In this document: piece by piece, positions 59,139 to 64,000 of the stretch | Layout of the letters: each line of letters opens with the position of its first letter | Position numbering within the stretch: position 1 is the first letter of the stretch | The notes under the pieces: generated by a model | Databases searched by the model: none | Told to the model about the DNA's origin: nothing | Seen by the model: the letters and a program-made list of their open reading frames with translations, nothing else | Origin: Cycas panzhihuaensis | Lineage: Eukaryota > Cycadophyta | NCBI GenBank assembly: GCA_023213395.1 | Contig: CM041465.1 | Location: forward strand, 184,085,741-184,149,740 | Reading direction: 5' to 3' | Length of the DNA: 64,000 nucleotides | Program-made: the position numbers and the translations under genes

Positions 59139-60735
59139 GTGGCCATTACTAGAGAAGGGAGGAATCCACATCGAATGATCAAAGTTATAAAACAGACTAT
59201 TCGAGCTAGTGTGGGAAGCAAGGCGCACTCAATAAAGCCTTGCCATTCCATAAAAGGAGAAGAACATTGTCTATACGACAAAAGGAAACTGCACACCACT
59301 CTCCAGAAACCCCAAGAGATTTACGATAAAGTGATTGAATCTAGAAAGGAGATTTTGTTTAGTTTAAAGGTGATGTATGGAGAACATAAACTCCAGGTGA
59401 GTCTAACAAGCTTATTTAGCTTAAAGTTCATGTAGGTTTTTTATAAAATGGAGGAACCACTTCCAATAAACCAAACTCTGCTTCTCCCTCCAATAAGGTC
59501 TTATTGTGATGCTTTAAAAACGGGAGATGAAGATACATATAAGATAAAATTGATTGTACAAGATAACCTAATCAGAATAGCAATCCCAAAAGAACTAGTT
59601 GATAAGATGGAGAAACATTAGGAGAACTACCTGGTAGGCAGGTTCTAAGGGCCCAAACCTGGCCTAGACATCATCAGAAAATGGATTAGAACTAAATGGA
59701 GATCTCAAATCTCGATTGAGGTAATGGCCATGCTGAAAGGCTATATTTTATTCAAGTTTATAAACCAAGAAGATACGATAGGGGTCATGCTAAAATCTCC
59801 GTGGATGTTAGGTGAAAAGGCACTCACTTTAGAGAAGTGGCATCCTGATTTCAACCCTTCAATTCCAATAGTAAAGCAAGCCTAGGTTTGGGTCCAGATG
59901 CTAAGACTTCTATTGCACTTTTAGAACCTAAATGTGATAAAAGGTATGGTAAGTGTAATAGGCCCATTGTTAGCTATTGACTTAGCTACAAAGAATATAA
60001 CTCACTTAATAAATGCCCAGTTTTGTGTCTTGGCAAGATTGGACAAAAGGCTTCTAAGTGAGGCGAGGATTGAATCTAAAGGGTGGAACATCGACTAGAA
60101 GTTAACATTCAAGGTGGAAATTTCCAGATGCTCTAGGTGTATAAGACTGGGGTACCTCCCTCTGAATTGCCTGGGAGACCTAAAGAAAGTAGAGGATGAG
60201 AAGAAGGAGGTTCTAGATTCATCTGAAGGCCTAGAAAAGGAGGTAGGAGTACCAGAGACTTAGAGGATTAGAGAGGAAGCCAACTCTCAAGTAGAGGTAT
60301 GCAAGGAGGGGGTACCTATTAATTGGGAGGAGGAGGACACCCTCTCTAAGGACAGTGAGGATAAGGACTAGCCAAAGGCCTAAGAGAGGGAGCCCATGGA
60401 GAAGAGGAAGGAGACCCTAGCCATTGAAGACCAAGTACACCAGGAGGAAGCCCCTCTAGAGCAAGAAGGGCAAGAAGGACCATTAACCACATAGTATTTA
60501 TGGATAGCAAAAGGAAAAGGGATATAGGAGCTATTAGTGGGTTAAAGGAAAGGACTAGACCTGGGAAGCAAGAGGAGGGTGGGTAGACCACCTAAAAGAA
60601 TTATTTGGGGAAGGGAGATTATATCCCAAATTGATCAAGGGGTTTAGAAAACCTTGAAGGATGGGAGGAATGAAGGACCTTTCCTGAGGAGCAAGAGATA
60701 ATCTCCATTAGGGGTTTAAGGGGCTATTGACAGAT
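59139..60735 (+). pseudogene. LINE ORF1 (DUF4283, CCHC knuckle)
   Basis: The nucleic-acid-binding ORF1 protein of plant LINEs. A frame open from about 59,139 to 59,432 gives a basic N-terminal part. The DUF4283 domain follows at about 59,620-59,870: PGLDIIRKWIRTKWRSQ, AMLKGYILFKFINQED, MLKSPWMLGEKALTLEKW. A knuckle at 60,128-60,169 reads C-S-R-C-I-R-L-G-Y-L-P-L-N-C, the C-x2-C-x-x-x-G-H-x4-C type with His replaced by Tyr. The tail to 60,700 is Glu/Lys-rich (KKVEDEKKEVL, EEEDTLSKDSEDKD), as expected before ORF2. Stops at 59,433, about 59,623, 59,648 and others disable it. Several long minus-strand frames here are antisense shadows. Confidence 0.8.
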
Positions 60736-61610
60736 ATGAGGTTGATATCTTAGGATATCAAGGGCCTAAATGCCCCCTCGAAGCAAAGAATTATTAAAGA
60801 TTTGAGAGCTAGATTGGAAGGGGATATAATTTTATTTCAAGAGACCAAATTAGATAAAGATAAATGAATAGAGGTTAAGAATAAGATATGGAGGAAAGGG
60901 AAAATACTAGCAAAAGAAGGTTCTATGGACTCTGGAGGCATGGCTACTCTATGGAACCCAAAAGTATGGGCAAGTATTGGGATGATACAGGAAACTCATT
61001 TCATGATGACATGTCTCACATGCCTAAGAACGAGAGTGCAATGGCTTATTACAAATATTTATGCTCTAAAAATAATAGAAGGGAGGAAGCTCTTATGGGA
61101 TAGGATTATGGAAATTCATAAAGACTAGAAATGTCCCAGGCTGGTGGCAAGGGATCTAAATACAGCTCTGAACTCGAAAGAAAAGAAGGGGGGTTAGAGG
61201 GTTAGTCAAGGAGTATGACTGATTTAGAGGACTTCCTATAGAAGGGAGGCCTGATGGATATTCCCCTATGAGGAACAAAGTATATTTGGTCAAACAGAAG
61301 AATAGGAGACAAAAATATTAAGATAAGGTTAGACAGAGTGATGATAAATTATGAGTGGGCATGCCTTTTCGAAGACATCAAACTGGATGGCCTCCCAAAT
61401 ATGGCATCTAATTACTCACCATTATTATTGGAGTTCAAACCTATGGAAAAACATAAGGGATCATCATTTAGGTTTGAACTTATGTGGATTAGACACCTAG
61501 ATCTTAGACAACAGATTAAAGAATGGTGGAGTACTTTATTTGAGGGATATGCTATGTTTAAATTTTCAAAGAAACTAAACTAGGTGAAAAGACGATTAAA
61601 AGAGTTAAAT
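60736..61610 (+). pseudogene. LINE ORF2 endonuclease domain
   Basis: ATG at 60,736 starts M-R-L-I-S-stop-D-I-K-G-L-N-A-P, where family members have W-N-I-R-G-L-N, a TGG-to-TAG change. GDIILFQETKLDKDK (60,817-60,862) holds the catalytic Q-E-T-K. SGGMATLWNP follows, then ARDLNTAL (the G-D-F-N motif altered) near 61,147. RLDRVMINYEW is at 61,329-61,362, and the terminal S-D-H has become S-N-Y in MASNYSPLLLEF (61,401-61,436). Two catalytic positions are therefore lost. The enzyme would nick target DNA to prime reverse transcription. Confidence 0.85.
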
Positions 61611-61779
61611 AAAGAGGTGTGTGGAAACATCTTTGAATCAAAAATCTAGATCCTCGAGGACTTAAAAGAAATTGAGGGAAGAATCCAAGAGAAAGGTAGG
61701 TCTCTTTCACTTGATCAGAAGGAGCAGATAACTATTAGGAACGTGGAAGAGGTCTTGGTAGAGGAAGAAATTCACTGGA

Positions 61780-64000
61780 AGTAGAAATCGAGAGCCCTGT
61801 GGTTAGCGGAGGGGGATAGAAATACTAAATTTATTTATATGATGGCTATGAAACATAGATCATGTAACAGAATTAATAAATTAAGAAATAGTAAAGAAGA
61901 AGAGGCAGAGATGGAAGAGGACCTCAAAGGTATAGCTATGGACTACTTTAAGAATTTGTATAAGGAACCAGGCTGCCAAGATCCATAGTTGAGGAGGGAT
62001 CTGATGAGATATTCCAAAGTTAATCAAAGAGGACCAGAATAGATGGCTGCGAGAACCTTTCTCGGTGGAGGAAGTAGAGAAGGCCCTCTTCTCCATGAGG
62101 AGGGATAAGGCCCCTGGTCCAGACAGTTTCCCTTTGGGTTTTTTTCATGAATTCTAGGACATTATTAGAGAGGATCTAAAAGCAACTTTAGATGAATTTT
62201 ATGAGAAGAGAACAATCCTCAAGGAGTGGTAGGCTACTTTCCTGGTGTTAATTCCCAAGAAAGACGAATCAAAAGATATGGAGGAGTATAGATTGATAAG
62301 TATTTGTAATGTCAAATACAAGATCTTCGTAAAATTGTTAGCCAATAGACTTAAGAAATGCTTGCCCTCCATTATTTCCATAAATTAGGATGGCTTCATG
62401 TAGGGTAGATAAATTCTTGATGGTATCATTCTGGTCCATGAGACGATCCATTCAGTAAATCAAAGGAAGGAACCTGGGATAATAGTGAAAACTGATATGT
62501 CAAAAGCTCACGATAGAGTGGCCTGGGATTGCCTAATGGATTATCTTAAGGCTTTTGGATTTGACGAGGTCTGGAGAGGGTGGATGGAAATTTGTATATC
62601 TAGACTCTAATTCTCAGTTTTGATTAATGGCTCCTTGACCCCTTTTTTTCCTAGGAACAAAGGATTAAGACAAGGAGATCTATTATCTCTCTATTTGTTC
62701 ATCATTATGGCAGAGATCCTTGGGAGAGCGGTGGAAGAGGCTAGAAGAAAAGGCTGGGTGAAGGGGTTAAAGTCTACATCTAGCATTGATAATATTATCT
62801 AGCACTAATTTGTTAATGATAATATTTTTCTAGTGAAGGCAACTATGGGGGAAGCCAGGGCTTCTAAGGCTAGGCTACTTGCTTATAAAAAAGCCACAAA
62901 TCAAAAAATAAACTTGGAAAAAAGCTATGTTTCCTTTATAAATACACAGGAGAGACTACAAAGGAGGATTAGAAGGGAGTTGGGGATCCCTATCAAGAAT
63001 CTCCCATCCAAGTATCTTGGGATGCCTCTGTTTGTTAGGAACATGAGTGGAGATCTCTGGAACCATGTTGTGGACATAATGCAAAAGAAACTGGAGGGGT
63101 GGAAAGGAACCCTCCCTAGTCAAGCTAGGAAGATTCAGCTAGTGGTTGCCTCTCTGTAGAGCACCCCTATATATATGATGTCTATCTTTAAGGTTCCCAG
63201 CAAAGTATTATCAATTTTGGAAGGTATCTAGAAAAGGTTCCTTTGGTCTACGACTGGGGAAAAAGATAGAATCCATCTGGTGGCCTGGAATAAGGTGTAT
63301 GCCCCAAGATGGACAAGGGGTCTAAACCTCAGAAGGTTGGGTCCTTTCAATAGGGCCCTAGTGGCTAAGATAGAATAAAGATAGGTGAGAAACACAAAAA
63401 GTCAGTGGAGTAAGATTATCTCTAATAAATACCTGAGAGGTAATCACTTCTTAAAAGTAGAGGGGGGTGGCTTTCCAATCCCTAATTTAGAGGAGTTTGA
63501 TTCAAGCTAGATCTATTCTATTACCAGGCTTGAGATAGAAGCTTGGGAATGGGGAATCTATAAATTTCTAGGAGGATAAATGGTGCAGAAATTATACTTT
63601 AAAAGAAAAGCCTAGCCTTGGCACTCTATAGGCAGCTTATGAAGAGAAATTTGGTACTAGGGTTATGGATTATTGGGAGGGTCAAGGTAGGCATAGAAAG
63701 TGGAGATCGTTTGAGGAGCTAGATTTGACCCAAGAATGGGAGGAAAACATTATGGCATTAAAGAAGGAGCTCGACCAGTGCTATATCCTAAAAAATCCAA
63801 AGGTAGATATGATTATATGGGCCCCCTCCCCATTGGGGGAATACTCTATCAAACATGACTATTTAGCCTTATGTTCAGAAGTGGGCTTGCTTGAGAATCC
63901 CTTGCTGAAGGGGCTGTGGAAGCTGGGTCTTATACCAAAGGTCATAGTCTTTTAGTTGCTCTACCTGAGGAATAAAATCTTGATGGTGGATAATCTTCAT
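61780..64000 (+). pseudogene. LINE ORF2 reverse transcriptase and C-terminal region
   Basis: The pre-RT linker has ALWLAEGDRNTKFIYMMA (61,795-61,848). RT proper shows KDESKDMEEYRLISICNVKY (62,261-62,320), VKTDMSKAHDRVAWD (62,487-62,531), then an open frame from 62,620 with GLRQGDLLSLYLFIIMAEIL. The active-site line reads F-V-N-D instead of F-A/V-D-D near 62,809. Next come KATNQKINLEKSYVSFINT (62,890-62,946) and SKYLGMPLFV. The thumb-like KIQLVVASL and KRFLWS follow at 63,130-63,245, then the start of the zf-RVT region, GLWKLGLIPKVIVF, at 63,911-63,955. The window ends before the zinc ligands and any RNase H. Confidence 0.87.

Larger units (their letters stand above)
58850..64000 (+). mobile_element. 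LINE-1 copy 2, long, runs off window
   Basis: At about 58,850 the DNA becomes noticeably richer in G, and LINE coding is readable to the window end: ORF1 (DUF4283 plus zinc knuckle), then ORF2 (endonuclease, RT, zinc-binding tail). The RT shares KATNQKINL-KS and QRRI blocks with LINE copy 1, so both belong to one subfamily. The exact 5' edge and the target duplication cannot be given, since the 3' end is outside. It appears inserted just behind a copia primer-binding site. Confidence 0.88.

Noticed and set aside
58974-60591. Minus-strand frames of 67-84 codons
   Set aside because: Antisense to LINE ORF1, whose purine-rich sense strand gives long pyrimidine-rich reverse frames.

Overview
This is eukaryotic nuclear DNA from a seed plant. 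It is AT-rich and gene-poor, and almost everything recognisable is a decayed retrotransposon. The families (Ty1/copia, Ty3/gypsy of the Tat/Ogre-like and chromovirus types, L1-type LINEs with DUF4283 ORF1 and an RNase H tail) and a plastid FtsY retrocopy place it in plants. The deep decay, nested insertions and scarcity of CpG suggest a very large, slowly purged genome such as a gymnosperm; that last step is inference. I see no intact protein-coding host gene, no tRNA or rRNA gene and no CRISPR array.

Layout. 1-3.4 kb: AT-rich DNA with a 29-base G tract and a CpG-retaining patch near 1-1.75 kb. 3.4-5 kb: the 3' end of a plus-strand copia element abutting a minus-strand copia LTR. 7.56-8.55 kb: an intronless, broken copy of chloroplast FtsY (SRP receptor GTPase) on the minus strand. 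9.4-9.7 kb: a possible LTR. 11.1-11.4 kb: a short unassigned minus-strand reading frame. 13.4-25.3 kb: a long Ty3/gypsy element (gag, protease, RT, RNase H, integrase), split at 16,172-20,891 by the youngest element in the window, a non-autonomous copia-type element with near-identical LTRs, an AAAGT target duplication and only a gag fragment. 25.7-27.5 kb: a second, partial copy of the same kind of gypsy pol. 28.1-28.5 kb: another minus-strand copia-type LTR. 30.1-30.4 kb: a 29-bp tandem repeat.

31,695-36,843: a minus-strand LTR element (TATTT duplication) with no recognisable genes, holding a 5'-truncated LINE with its own target duplication. 36.86-37.1 kb: a 131-bp tandem repeat. 41,774-49,250: a complete but decayed minus-strand copia element. 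49,932-56,379: a complete but decayed plus-strand chromovirus that has split another minus-strand copia pol, whose two parts flank it. 58.6 kb: a plus-strand copia LTR with primer-binding site. 58.85 kb to the window end: a long LINE (ORF1 and ORF2) running off the edge.

The parts do not form a pathway. They are a layered insertion record, and the nesting gives relative ages. Most in-frame stops I inspected are TAG or TGA in place of tryptophan or arginine codons, the pattern left by deamination of methylated cytosine. All coding calls rest on reading translated motifs by eye; no database search was run.
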